DNA of 64,000 nt from Corynebacterium urealyticum DSM 7109 (lineage in GTDB: Bacteria; Actinomycetota; Actinomycetes; Mycobacteriales; Mycobacteriaceae): contig NC_010545.1 in assembly GCF_000069945.1 (NCBI RefSeq), forward strand, positions 2,046,001-2,110,000. Reading direction: 5' to 3'. The translations under genes were made by a program, and so were the position numbers. This document shows positions 18,480 to 27,549 of this stretch, piece by piece (position 1 is the first letter of the stretch; each line of letters opens with the position of its first letter). The notes under the pieces were generated by a model that was not told the origin of the DNA, did no database searches, and saw only the letters and a list, made by a program, of their open reading frames with translations.

Positions 18480-19097
18480 GTGCGCAAAACCCAGCTCCCC
18501 TTCCTCCTCGCTGCCGTAACACTCGGGCTCGCCGGATGTGCTTCCAGTGGCGACCCGTCGACTGATACTGCGACGAGCGCCGTCGAATCCCAGAGCGAGG
18601 AAAACGCCCAGATGACCCCTGCGGACATCCTCGCCCCATATTCCTTGGAGAATCGCAACGTCGAGGATGTGGTCGATGCCCTGGATCAGATGCCGGTAAA
18701 CGAACGGCCGAAGGACCTCATCGCCTCCGTACGCATCGATCAGCTGGAGCTGAGCACCAACGACGGCAGCTCCGCTATGGATATGCCCAAAGACAAGACG
18801 TACGTGTCCTTCGCGCCCTACGTTGATAGCACTCACCCCTGCACGTTCCACAGCCTGACAACGTGCCAGGGGGAAATGCGTAACGCCCCGATTCACATCA
18901 AAATTACCGAATCAGGCTCGAATCGAGTACTGGTCGACGAGCGCGTAAAGACCTTCGATAACGGTTTCTACGGCGTATGGCTGCCGCGGAATATCGATGG
19001 CGAGATCGAAGTCACTCACGAAGGAAAATCAGGCAGCGCCGATTTTTCCACCAAAGCAGATGGCGCTACGTGTGTCACTGACCTCAAGCTGAGTTAA
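18480..19097 (+). CDS. cueP: CueP-like copper-binding lipoprotein
   Basis: Predicted extracytoplasmic copper-binding protein, 205 residues. Signal peptide with lipobox LAGC; the lipidated Cys is at residue 20. The mature part matches the CueP fold: APYVDSTHPCTFHSLTTCQGEM holds the first two conserved Cys, DNGFYGVWLPRNIDGEIEV follows, and the third Cys lies near the end (ATCVTDLKLS). In Salmonella CueP holds periplasmic copper and supports copper tolerance. Start is GTG at 18480 with GAGG upstream. The gene appears somewhat lower in GC than its neighbours and is bounded by 24-bp direct repeats, suggesting insertion. No copper exporter gene lies next to it. Confidence 0.85.
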   Translation: MRKTQLPFLLAAVTLGLAGCASSGDPSTDTATSAVESQSEENAQMTPADILAPYSLENRNVEDVVDALDQMPVNERPKDLIASVRIDQLELSTNDGSSAMDMPKDKTYVSFAPYVDSTHPCTFHSLTTCQGEMRNAPIHIKITESGSNRVLVDERVKTFDNGFYGVWLPRNIDGEIEVTHEGKSGSADFSTKADGATCVTDLKLS

Positions 19098-19532
19098 CTA
19101 GAGCAGCCGCCGGGCAAGCTGCGCTGCCTCATCCGGGGTTAACGCGGCACCGGTGGCCTCCCCCATGGCGGGTCGTGTCGATTCATCGGCGCTGACCCGC
19201 CATTTTTGCTGCCCGGAGGCTGCAGCGCTGGCGTCCTCGTGGGCATCCACAGCGTCGAAGGCCACGTAGACGTGTGTTTCTACCGCGTGCTGCACCTGGA
19301 CCCACTCCAGTCCGGCCGCCACCGGTGCCTGAAGCGCGGCCGCCAGCAACTGGTGCAGCTCCTCGGCGTCACCCACCCGGTGGGCAAAGCCGTTGGAGGC
19401 GGCGAAGACCCAATCGGTCTCCCGGCTAGGTGCGCTCACCGGCTCGCTTGCCGGGCTCATCGCCTGCTCGCCTACCGGTTCTCCGCCCGCACCGTGGGTC
19501 TGACTATCCCCGCTAGTCCTTGAGGATGTCAT
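19098..19532 (-). CDS. Conserved-type hypothetical protein downstream of purA
   Basis: About 144 residues, no recognised family. The first 40 are Ser/Gly/Glu-rich and probably disordered. The rest ([30 protein letters not shown], then [23 protein letters not shown]) looks like a small alpha/beta domain, ending [14 protein letters not shown]. The ATG at 19532 overlaps the purA end by 20 nt; a later in-frame ATG (MSPASEP) is a possible alternative start. Downstream-overlap position suggests co-transcription with purA. It may be a cytosolic protein; no function is proposed. Confidence 0.6.
   Translation of the reverse strand: MTSSRTSGDSQTHGAGGEPVGEQAMSPASEPVSAPSRETDWVFAASNGFAHRVGDAEELHQLLAAALQAPVAAGLEWVQVQHAVETHVYVAFDAVDAHEDASAAASGQQKWRVSADESTRPAMGEATGAALTPDEAAQLARRLL
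19099..19122. repeat. Direct repeat copy 2 flanking the cueP segment
   Basis: TAGAGCAGCCGCCGGGCAA-G-CTGC. It lies at the 3' end of the minus-strand gene 19098-19532, encoding its last residues QLARRLL and the stop. It begins 2 bp after the cueP stop codon and matches copy 1 at 18296-18319. Confidence 0.85.
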
Positions 19533-20802
19533 TGATCACGATGGTCTGATCGCGACCCGGGCCCACGCCGATGTAGGACATGCGGCAGCCGGAGAGCTCC
19601 TCCAGGCGCTTGACGTAATCCTGCGCCTTCTCCGGCAGCTCCTCGAAGGTGCGGCAGCCGGTGATGTCCTCGTCCCACGCCGGCATCGTCTCGTAGATCG
19701 GGGTGGCGTGGTGGAACTCGGTCTGGGTCATCGGCATCTCGTCGTGGCGCACACCGTCGACGTCGTAGGCCACGCAGATCGGGATCTCACCGATTCCGGT
19801 CAGGACGTCCAGCTTCGTCAGGAAGTAGTCCGTGAAGCCGTTGACGCGGGAGGCGTAGCGCGCGATGACGGAGTCGTACCAACCGCAGCGGCGCGGGCGG
19901 CCGGTGTTCACGCCGACCTCACCACCGGTGGTCTGCAGGTACTCGCCCCACTTGTCGAAGAGCTCCGTCGGGAACGGGCCGGCACCAACGCGGGTGGTGT
20001 AGGCCTTGATGATGCCCAGGGAGCTGGTGATGCGGGTCGGGCCCACGCCCGAGCCCACGCAGGCGCCACCGGTGGTCGGGTTGGAGGAGGTGACGAACGG
20101 GTAGGTGCCGTGGTCCACGTCCAGCATGGTGGCCTGGCCGCCCTCCATCAGCACGCGCTCGCCGCGGTCCAGGGCCTCGTTGAGGACCTTCGAGGAATCG
20201 ATGAGCATCGGGGCCAGGCGGTCCGCGTAGGACAGGAAGTACTGCACGACCTCCTCCGGCTCAATAGCGCGGCGGTTGTACATCTTCACCAGCATCTGGT
20301 TCTTCTTGTCCAGCGCGGATTCGATCTTCTGGCGCAGGATGGACTCGTCCAGCAGGTCCTGGGCACGGATGCCGACCCGGCCGACCTTGTCCTGGTAAGT
20401 CGGGCCGATGCCGCGGCCGGTGGTGCCGATGGCGCGCTTACCGAGGAAGCGCTCGGAGACGCGGTCGATCGCCACGTGGTACGGGGCGACGAGCTGAGCG
20501 TTGGCGGAGACACGCAGGTGGGAGGTGTCCGCACCGCGGGCCTGAAGGCCGTCGATCTCCTCGAACAGGGCCTCCAGGTTCACCACGCAGCCATTGCCAA
20601 TGATGGAGGTGGCGTTGTCGGAGAGGATGCCGGCCGGCAGGAGCTTCAGCTCGTACTTCTCCCCTCCCACGACGACGGTGTGGCCGGCGTTGTTACCGCC
20701 GTTGGGCTTCACGACGTAGTCGACCTGGCCACCCAGGATGTCCGTCGCCTTACCCTTGCCCTCATCGCCCCACTGGGCACCGACAACGATGATTGCTGCC
20801 AT
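19513..20802 (-). CDS. purA: Adenylosuccinate synthetase
   Basis: GTP-dependent ligation of aspartate to IMP, first step from IMP to AMP. 429 residues, usual length. N-terminal [16 protein letters not shown] carries the P-loop GDEGKGK; other blocks are [50 protein letters not shown] and [13 protein letters not shown] clear housekeeping gene. It is followed by an overlapping small hypothetical gene and preceded by gltS on the same strand after about 50 bp. Confidence 0.98.
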   Translation of the reverse strand: MAAIIVVGAQWGDEGKGKATDILGGQVDYVVKPNGGNNAGHTVVVGGEKYELKLLPAGILSDNATSIIGNGCVVNLEALFEEIDGLQARGADTSHLRVSANAQLVAPYHVAIDRVSERFLGKRAIGTTGRGIGPTYQDKVGRVGIRAQDLLDESILRQKIESALDKKNQMLVKMYNRRAIEPEEVVQYFLSYADRLAPMLIDSSKVLNEALDRGERVLMEGGQATMLDVDHGTYPFVTSSNPTTGGACVGSGVGPTRITSSLGIIKAYTTRVGAGPFPTELFDKWGEYLQTTGGEVGVNTGRPRRCGWYDSVIARYASRVNGFTDYFLTKLDVLTGIGEIPICVAYDVDGVRHDEMPMTQTEFHHATPIYETMPAWDEDITGCRTFEELPEKAQDYVKRLEELSGCRMSYIGVGPGRDQTIVINDILKD

Positions 20803-20853
20803 TTGACTTCTCTTGTCCTCGCTTATTGGGGGTAGTCCAACTTAAAGATCATA

Positions 20854-22191
20854 CTACGAGGTCGTGGCCCGGCTCTTCTTCAGCGCGAGGATCGGTGGGA
20901 TCAGCATCACCAGCCCGGCGATGAGGGCGACTCCGCCGAAGAGCCACACCAGCCCCGCGATGATCGCGATGGGTGCGAGGATCGCCGCAGCGATCTCGAA
21001 GGGGGCGAAGCCCACGTAGGCCATACCGAACTCTTCGAGGGTGCCGGAGCGCATCTCCGGGTCGACGATCTTCAGCACGGCAATACCCGTGGCCACCGAG
21101 GCAGTGGCCCAGCCCCAGCTGAACACCGCGCGCTCGAACCAGCCGTGATCGAAGGTGCGGGGCGCAACGTAGAAGAAGAGGAACAGGCAGAAGGCCAACC
21201 CCACCAGGAACAGGATGATCAGCGGGACGATGTAGCTCGCGACCACCGCCGGGACGATGGAAGCAATGCCCACCGCCACCAGGAAGTCCGTCGACGCACC
21301 CGAGACTGAACCCATCAGCTTCGTGTCCAGGTAGTGCGGGGCCTTGAGCAGGTGGAGCGCTCCCACCCCGGCCAAGCCGACGAGGAAGGCCATCGCGAAC
21401 AGCGGGAAGCTCAAGGCCGGGAAGGTCTCATTGAGCCAGTTGGTCAGGATATTCGCCAGGAAGATCGTCACGGTCAGCACCGCGATGTGCAACGCGATCG
21501 GCTCGATCGAGGACGGGCTCGTGGTCGCCCGCCCCACGCTCGGGCGCTGGCCAGGCAGGGAAATAATGCCGGTGCGCATCTCCTCCGGCAGCTGGTCCAG
21601 GCGGGGCAGCTCATTGGTGTGGCCCCGCTTCGAGCCCCACCGGGCGAAGATCACACCACCGATGATCGCGGAGAACATGCCCACCGCAGCGGCGGTGAAG
21701 CCCAGGCTCGTGGCCTCAGTCATGCCCGCGGAGTCCAGCGCGCCACCGACCGCGGCCGCGACGCCGAAACCACCGACGAAGCCGACGGGCAGCATGATGC
21801 CGAACCAGTCTGGCGTCCCAAACAGCGGGGCGAACAGCAGCACACCCAACAGTGCGAAGAAGCCCCACTGCGCCAGGTACATGCCCACGGAGTAGGACCA
21901 CATCGTGCGCGCGCCCTGGCGCACCTTGGCGTCGAAATTCATCGTGAACGGCAGCGCACCGAAGACGACAGCGATGAGGATGGTCGCATAGTCCCCGAAG
22001 TGTTCGCTGAACTGGATCAGCCCCAACCCATTGGGCCCCAGCAGCAGCCCCAGCAGGCCCGCGGTGATTGGAGCGGGAATCAGGAGTTTCTGGAACCAAG
22101 GGATGAAGCGCCGCATGAGGTTTCCCACGATGAGCAGCACCGAAATCCAGCCGATATCCATCACGACGTCGAAGGGTGTGAAGCCATCCAC
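20854..22191 (-). CDS. gltS: Sodium/glutamate symporter family protein (GltS/ESS)
   Basis: 445-residue membrane protein of the ESS family, which imports glutamate with sodium. About ten to twelve hydrophobic helices in two inverted halves. Conserved-looking glycine-rich re-entrant segments occur as GFVGGFGVAAAVGGALDSAG in the first half and SGASTDFLVAVGIASI in the second. Begins MDGFTPFDVVMDIGW. The gene order next to purA resembles other corynebacteria. Substrate is assumed from family only. Confidence 0.82.
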   Translation of the reverse strand: MDGFTPFDVVMDIGWISVLLIVGNLMRRFIPWFQKLLIPAPITAGLLGLLLGPNGLGLIQFSEHFGDYATILIAVVFGALPFTMNFDAKVRQGARTMWSYSVGMYLAQWGFFALLGVLLFAPLFGTPDWFGIMLPVGFVGGFGVAAAVGGALDSAGMTEATSLGFTAAAVGMFSAIIGGVIFARWGSKRGHTNELPRLDQLPEEMRTGIISLPGQRPSVGRATTSPSSIEPIALHIAVLTVTIFLANILTNWLNETFPALSFPLFAMAFLVGLAGVGALHLLKAPHYLDTKLMGSVSGASTDFLVAVGIASIVPAVVASYIVPLIILFLVGLAFCLFLFFYVAPRTFDHGWFERAVFSWGWATASVATGIAVLKIVDPEMRSGTLEEFGMAYVGFAPFEIAAAILAPIAIIAGLVWLFGGVALIAGLVMLIPPILALKKSRATTS

Positions 22192-22292
22192 GTGAATAAA
22201 TCACCTTTCTTCTCGTACGGGTTCTCGCGGGCGGCTGTCATCGCGTTTGGCTCACTCTCGCGGTGGTGGCCACCCGGGTTAAGCTAAACGCC

Positions 22293-23171
22293 ATGATAAT
22301 CGTGTTGCTCACCCCAAAATCCAATTTCACGGAGCAGGACGTCCGCGCTGCCGCCGGCGAGGGCTCAGAGAAGCTGGAGTTTCACGAGGTCTCCACGATT
22401 CCCACTCGCCGCGAGCTGAAGGTGCTCAACCCGCTGCCGGAGCTGGTGACCGAGCCCACCCCCACGCTCGACGAGATCGCCGCCCAACCGGATGTGCCGC
22501 ACCAGGGCGAGCCGCAGCCCGCCCCGCACGTCACCAGCGAACCGGTGCGGGTAGTCGTTATCGGTGAGGACGCCACCGTGGCCGCCGTGGCCTCGAAGCT
22601 CATGCGCATCGACGCGCTGTGGGCCCAGCTCGCCTACGTCCCCACCGGTGGGGAGAGTGCCATCGCCCACAGCTGGGGGCTACCCGAGGAACCGGGCGCA
22701 GCGCTGGAGTTCGCGCTCACCTCCCCGCCGGTCCCCACGCCCGTCATTCGCGACGACCACTCCATCGTGGTGCTGGGCAGCGCGGAGCTGACCGGACCGG
22801 AGGGCGGGGAGCTCTACGGGGAGGTCATCGTGGACTCCGACACGCTCTACCACCATGACCGCGGGGCGCGTGGGGACTTCACCCACGGCGTGCGGCTGGT
22901 ACCGACCCCGTCCGCGCCTGGGATCGCGGCAGTGCAGTTGCCGAGCCCGGAGCAGGTCAACCGGCTGGCGAAGGCCCGTTCGGGTGGCTGGTGGGCGAAG
23001 TTTACAGCGGGATTCCGGCCGCCGGCCGAGCCCACGATTCTGAAGGGCCGGGCGCTGCAAGCAGGTGCCCGGGAGATGACGGTCACCCGGGATACGGTCA
23101 CGCACCCGCGGCCGCTGAAGGCCGTGACCTTCTACCGGCACCTACGCGACGGGCAGTTCATTCGCCGCTAG
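22293..23171 (+). CDS. Conserved hypothetical corynebacterial protein
   Basis: About 292 residues, no known family. Reading MIIVLLTPKSNFTEQD from the ATG at 22293; an upstream in-frame start at 22263 would add ten residues. An alpha/beta N-terminal half with RVVVIGEDATVAAVASKLMRIDALWAQLAYVPTGGESAIAHSWGLP looks like a nucleotide- or lipid-kinase-like fold (compare the GGDGT region of diacylglycerol kinases), but the key motif is not present. The second half contains HSIVVLGSAELTGPEGGELYGEVIVDSDTLY and a basic C-terminus. No signal peptide or membrane helix. Convergent with the FUSC gene. Confidence 0.6.
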   Translation: MIIVLLTPKSNFTEQDVRAAAGEGSEKLEFHEVSTIPTRRELKVLNPLPELVTEPTPTLDEIAAQPDVPHQGEPQPAPHVTSEPVRVVVIGEDATVAAVASKLMRIDALWAQLAYVPTGGESAIAHSWGLPEEPGAALEFALTSPPVPTPVIRDDHSIVVLGSAELTGPEGGELYGEVIVDSDTLYHHDRGARGDFTHGVRLVPTPSAPGIAAVQLPSPEQVNRLAKARSGGWWAKFTAGFRPPAEPTILKGRALQAGAREMTVTRDTVTHPRPLKAVTFYRHLRDGQFIRR

Positions 23172-23183
23172 GAGCGGTGGGGA

Positions 23184-24485
23184 TCAGTCCTCGTCGAAAT
23201 CCGGGTCCTCGCCCCAGACCTCCGGCGGGTGCCACGGGTTTTTCACCGTAGGCGCCAGGGAGGCCATCGCGGAGGGGCGGGAATAGCCACAGACCATCAG
23301 CGCATCCACGATCGCGGAGCGCACCTGCGCCACGATCACCAGACCCGAAAGCCCCTGGTCCGGAATGATGTCCGGCTTGGCTTCCGATGCCAGTTTCTGC
23401 AGCGCGCGGATCACCTCTGGGATCTCGACCAGCTCCTGGCGGCTGCCACGGGTGCCACCCATCGTGTACAGCGCGCCCAGGTGGCCGAGGGCGTCAGAGA
23501 GATCACGGACGACCTCCACGAGCTCCTGCGGGACCGGCTCGCCGTCCTCGACCATGATCTCCGCCCGGCGGGCAAGCACCCGGATGTTGCGGACCAGGTT
23601 ATCCACCGGTAGGAGCGCTCGCTGCATGGAGCGGGAGTGGCGCCGGGCGGACCAGTAGAGCGGGGAGATGGTGACGATCTCGTCGCCGCCCTTGGACTCC
23701 GCCATCAGGGAGTTCACCGTGGACTGCGTGCCACGCGCAGTCTCTAATGCCTCGGCCAGTGCGTCGCCGTCGCCGAGCTCCATCGCTGCCGCGACCTCGT
23801 CGAGCACGAGAGCGGACTTCGAGATCAGGGAGGACAGGTCGCGGCGGGCGGCGCGCAGTGGCGAGCGGGGCACGATAGCCATGACGAGCATGCCGATCAC
23901 CCCGCCGATCAGCGCATCGACCATGCGGTCGGCAGACCCCCCGGAACCAGGTGGCAGCAAGGTAGCGATCAGCACTCCGGTATTGGCCGCCTGTATCGCG
24001 ACCATCGGGCTGCGGTCAACGAAGCTGGCGATGACGATGCCGGTGAAGACCACCACGGCGATCTGCCAATAGCCGGCCCCGATCTCTCGGATCACAAGGT
24101 CGCCGATACCCACCCCAAGGCTGACGCCCAACACCAGCTCGAAGGCGCGGCGGAGGCGTTTTCCGCCGCTGACACCCAGGGTGATGATGCCCGCCATCGG
24201 AGCGAAGAACGGGTTGTGGTGATCGAAGAGCTCGATCGCAATGAAGTACGCCAGTGCGGCGGCGAGCGCACACTGGAAGGCAAAGATGAAGGAAACCTGC
24301 ACACGCGTCATGCGCTGCTTCGGTGCAAGGTCTCGGATACTGCGCGCGGCGGCCGCGATGCCCGGCCGGCGGCGGATCAGGGCACGCAGCCGGGCCCGGG
24401 CTGGGCGGGACTTGGCCTCCTCTTTATCGAGGATTTCACCCAGGTCCTCCCCCAGCGGGATATCTTTCGGCCGATGCGTACTCAT
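23184..24485 (-). CDS. FUSC-family (aromatic acid exporter-like) membrane protein
   Basis: About 433 residues. The N-terminal cytosolic stretch (MSTHRPKDIPLGEDLG) is followed by about six transmembrane helices with HNPFFAPMAGIITLGVSGGKRLRRAFELVLGVSLGVGIGD, typical of FUSC/YgaE-like proteins, then a long helical cytosolic domain. Related proteins are linked to efflux of aromatic acids or fusaric acid, but this member's cargo is unknown. The ATG at 24485 is preferred to an in-frame ATG at 24524, because the extra 13 residues are unlike the family. Confidence 0.75.
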   Translation of the reverse strand: MSTHRPKDIPLGEDLGEILDKEEAKSRPARARLRALIRRRPGIAAAARSIRDLAPKQRMTRVQVSFIFAFQCALAAALAYFIAIELFDHHNPFFAPMAGIITLGVSGGKRLRRAFELVLGVSLGVGIGDLVIREIGAGYWQIAVVVFTGIVIASFVDRSPMVAIQAANTGVLIATLLPPGSGGSADRMVDALIGGVIGMLVMAIVPRSPLRAARRDLSSLISKSALVLDEVAAAMELGDGDALAEALETARGTQSTVNSLMAESKGGDEIVTISPLYWSARRHSRSMQRALLPVDNLVRNIRVLARRAEIMVEDGEPVPQELVEVVRDLSDALGHLGALYTMGGTRGSRQELVEIPEVIRALQKLASEAKPDIIPDQGLSGLVIVAQVRSAIVDALMVCGYSRPSAMASLAPTVKNPWHPPEVWGEDPDFDED

Positions 24486-24557
24486 GCCCTTCAGTGTGCC
24501 ACGTCCAGCTGTGGCCTCGAGCACGAAGGGCTGAGAGTGAGAGGGCGTACAAGCCTT

Positions 24558-25019
24558 TTAAAGCTTGTCGATGTCCTCAAGGTTCATCGCCGGCACGGCT
24601 GCCGGGTCGCAGTCGTTGAGCAGATTGAGGCAGCGGATAACCTCGTCGTCCTCATTGATGCGTTTCGCGGCGACGACGAGCGCGCCGATCGCGCGCAGAA
24701 CACCCTGGTTGGGGACGTGGTCCCACGGCACTGGGCCGGTGCCCCGCCAGCCGTTGCCACGCAGCGCATCCAGCCCCCGGTGGTAGCCGGTGCGGGCGCA
24801 GGCGTAGGCGGTGACCGGCTCGTCGGCCTCGATCAAGCGGAAGGCCAGCGCAGCCCACGCACCGGAGTCCTTCGGGTTGGCCTTCGCGATCTTAGCCAGC
24901 GACTCCAGGTCCGCGCCCGCGTCATCGGCGGTGACGGCACTGGTCAGTTCCTCCGGCAGGCGAACCTCGGGGTGCTCGGCACCAAAGAGGTCTCGGCCGG
25001 TACGCAGTTGTTCAGCCAT
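24558..25019 (-). CDS. DUF3151 family protein
   Basis: Cytosolic protein of 153 residues, helical and TPR-like, with the family core NPKDSGAWAALAFRLIEADEPVTAYACARTGYHRGLDALRGNGWRGTGPVPWDH. It is conserved in actinobacteria next to the class II aldolase gene, as here (75 bp from fda). The function is unknown. Begins MAEQLRTGRDLFG with AGGAAGGA upstream. Confidence 0.85.
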   Translation of the reverse strand: MAEQLRTGRDLFGAEHPEVRLPEELTSAVTADDAGADLESLAKIAKANPKDSGAWAALAFRLIEADEPVTAYACARTGYHRGLDALRGNGWRGTGPVPWDHVPNQGVLRAIGALVVAAKRINEDDEVIRCLNLLNDCDPAAVPAMNLEDIDKL

Positions 25020-25093
25020 TGGTCCTTCCTCCTGATCAGTTTTTGCTTCGGCACGGAGGCCATTGTTTCCCCGCGCCGATATGGAAGCGGGTG

Positions 25094-26128
25094 TTACTTG
25101 CCCAGCGTGTTGCCTGCAGAGCGCAGGTCCTGGCAGGCCTCGACGATGCGCTCGGACATCGCCTGCTCAGCCTTGCGCAGGTAGGAGCGCGGATCGAAGA
25201 CCTTCTTGTTACCGACCTCGCCGTCGATCTTGAACACGCCGTCGTAGTTCTCGAACATGTGGCGAGCGACCGGGTTGGTGAAGGAGTACTGCGTATCGGT
25301 GTCGATGTTCATCTTGATGACGCCGTAGCGCAGGGACTCCTCGATCTTCTCCTTCTCGGAGCCGGAGCCGCCGTGGAAGACGAAGTCGAATGGGTTGGTG
25401 CCCTCAGCCAGGCCCAGCTTCTTCTCCGCGACCTTCTGGCCCATGTCGAGGACCTCTGGGCGCAGCTTCACGTTGCCCGGCTTGTAGATGCCGTGGACGT
25501 TGCCGAAGGTTGCTGCCAGCAGGTAGCGGCCCTTCTCCCCTAGGCCGAGGACGTCGATGGTCTTCTCGAAGTCCTCTTCGGTGGTGTAGAGGTTTGCGTT
25601 CGGGTCGGCGGAGACGCCGTCCTCCTCGCCTCCGACGACGCCGATCTCGACCTCGAGGACGATGTTTGCGGCGACGGACTTGTCGAGCAGGTCCTTGGCG
25701 ATCTGCAGGTTCTCATCGATCGGGGTGGCGGAGCCGTCCCACATGTGGGACTGGAACAGCGGGTTCTCGCCGGCCTCGACGCGCTTGCGGGAGATCTCCA
25801 GCAGCGGCAGGACGAAGGTATCCAGCTTCTCCTTCTGGCAGTGGTCGGTGTGCAGCGCGACGTTCACGCCATAGTGCTTCGCAGCCTCGTGGGTGAATGC
25901 CGCGAGTGCTTCGGCGCCCGCCACCATGTTCTTCACATTCAGGCCGGAACCGAACTCTGCGCCACCGATGGAGAACTGGATGATGCCGTCGGACTCGGCG
26001 TCCGCAAAGCCCTTCAGGGCGGCGTTGATGGTCTCGGAGGAGGTGCAGTTAATCGCTGGGTAAGCGAAGCCACCCTCCTTCGCCTTGTCCAGCATGTCGC
26101 GGTAGACGTCCGGGGTTGCAATTGCCAT
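25094..26128 (-). CDS. fda: Class II fructose-bisphosphate aldolase
   Basis: Zinc-dependent aldol cleavage of fructose-1,6-bisphosphate in glycolysis and the reverse in gluconeogenesis. 344 residues. Zinc ligands and active-site motifs are visible: VALHTDHCQ, SHMWDGSATPIDENL, EVEIGVVGGEEDGV, GNVHGIYKPGNVKL and FHGGSGSEKEKI. The Ribosome site AGGAGGC lies before the ATG. Essential housekeeping gene; the DUF3151 gene follows. Confidence 0.97.
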   Translation of the reverse strand: MAIATPDVYRDMLDKAKEGGFAYPAINCTSSETINAALKGFADAESDGIIQFSIGGAEFGSGLNVKNMVAGAEALAAFTHEAAKHYGVNVALHTDHCQKEKLDTFVLPLLEISRKRVEAGENPLFQSHMWDGSATPIDENLQIAKDLLDKSVAANIVLEVEIGVVGGEEDGVSADPNANLYTTEEDFEKTIDVLGLGEKGRYLLAATFGNVHGIYKPGNVKLRPEVLDMGQKVAEKKLGLAEGTNPFDFVFHGGSGSEKEKIEESLRYGVIKMNIDTDTQYSFTNPVARHMFENYDGVFKIDGEVGNKKVFDPRSYLRKAEQAMSERIVEACQDLRSAGNTLGK

Positions 26129-26319
26129 TTTTGCCTCCTATGTGCCGCTTCGGGGCGGCGTGGGCCACCCGCTCAGCATGGTTTACTCACCTGAATTATG
26201 CCTGCACTTCATTCTACGCGTCGGCAGCCCCGCCGGTCCCCGCCCGTTTGAGGGGGCAAGCAGCACAGGCATGTGGCGAAGAACCCCCTACGACAAGGGA
26301 TTCTCTAAAAGCTGGGGCG

Positions 26320-27501
26320 CTAGTTAGCCTGCTCGCGCTGGGCGGCCTCCAGCTCCGTGATGCGCGCGGCAGCCTCCATCAGCTTCCACCCGGAAAGCTG
26401 CACAGACAGATCCCGCTCCGCGATGTCGGAACTAGCCACCGCCCCGGCGATCGTCGCACCAACCAGGCCACCGGAATGCGGCAACGTCGCGTCCCGATCC
26501 CACCGGGAAGGGAAGACGGGCAGCCCGTCCACTTCCAGACGGTAGCGCCAGGCGGACTCGGCTGAGTGCAAAACGATTCTGCGCGCCTGCGAGCGGGCCT
26601 TGCGTGTCCGTGGCCCCAGCTCCGGCAACTTCTCCACCGCGAGCGCGAGGTAGCGGACCAAAATGCCATTGAACAGGCCGCCATCGCCGCCGGCGGTGGG
26701 GGCGTTGATGACGTCATTGGAGCTGGTCAGGTGCTCGGAGATCGCGTCGATGAGGCCGCATGCGCGGTAGATATAGTCCATCCCGGCCTCGGAGACCTCA
26801 TCGTCCCCAACGCGGGCCTGCTCGCGCTCGGCGACGGCCAGTTCGACGCAGGCCCCGAGGGCAACGCCCTGGCAGTAGCTGTGGATCGTGGGCTCCGGGA
26901 CAGGGCCGTTCATGCGCATCCACAGCCCGTCCATGACCAGGCCGTCCTCGTTGAGCATGTTCTCCCAAATCCAGTCGACCAGCTGGCGGGCTAGATCAAG
27001 GCGCCCGGTGCGGGCGGCCATGATCGCGACCGGCCCGTTGGTGGGAACGTTGTAGAAGGTCTCGTTGCTGCGCCACGGCAGCACCCCCGTGAGCGAATCC
27101 ACGCCCTCCAGGATGTTCTCCTCCAGGTCCTTGCGGGCAGAGACCCGCTTGACCTTGGTGTACTGCTCCGCCCGCCACATGGCCAGCGCGAGCCAGGCCT
27201 TGTCGTCGTAGTAGTTATTCCGCGTCAGGGGGGCGAGGTTGCGCAGCCGCATGCCACGGAGCGTGGCTCGCAGTTCGCGCTGACGGGTCTTGGAAGGTCG
27301 ACGGCGCGTGGCGTCCACCTGGCAGTCCACATAGTGGGCCTGCCACCAGTAATGCCAGCGGTAAAAGGCCTTGTCCCGCGCCAGGGGCGGCCAGGCGATC
27401 ACAGCAAGATTAGTCCGCGGCACGCCCCATACTTTCGAGGCGTGGCGGTCCATGATTGCTTGCTGGGCCAGATCGGCCCGGTAATCCCAACGTTCGTGCA
27501 C
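26320..27501 (-). CDS. GH76-like putative alpha-1,6-mannanase
   Basis: 393 residues resembling glycoside hydrolase family 76, (alpha/alpha)6-barrel enzymes that cut alpha-1,6-mannan. Features: NNYYDDKAWLALAMWRAEQY with the tandem Asp pair typical of the catalytic site, VLPWRSNETFYNVPTNGPVAIMAARTGR, and PEPTIHSYCQGVALGACVELA. No signal peptide is seen, so it would act in the cytosol, which is unusual for an enzyme against cell-envelope mannan. Substrate may be mannan or lipomannan intermediates (inference). Same orientation as fda but 190 bp upstream of it. Confidence 0.72.
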   Translation of the reverse strand: MHERWDYRADLAQQAIMDRHASKVWGVPRTNLAVIAWPPLARDKAFYRWHYWWQAHYVDCQVDATRRRPSKTRQRELRATLRGMRLRNLAPLTRNNYYDDKAWLALAMWRAEQYTKVKRVSARKDLEENILEGVDSLTGVLPWRSNETFYNVPTNGPVAIMAARTGRLDLARQLVDWIWENMLNEDGLVMDGLWMRMNGPVPEPTIHSYCQGVALGACVELAVAEREQARVGDDEVSEAGMDYIYRACGLIDAISEHLTSSNDVINAPTAGGDGGLFNGILVRYLALAVEKLPELGPRTRKARSQARRIVLHSAESAWRYRLEVDGLPVFPSRWDRDATLPHSGGLVGATIAGAVASSDIAERDLSVQLSGWKLMEAAARITELEAAQREQAN

Positions 27502-27549
27502 GCCTTAAGTCTGCCCAATCCCGGCGATTTTCGCGAAGTTTTGCTGCTT

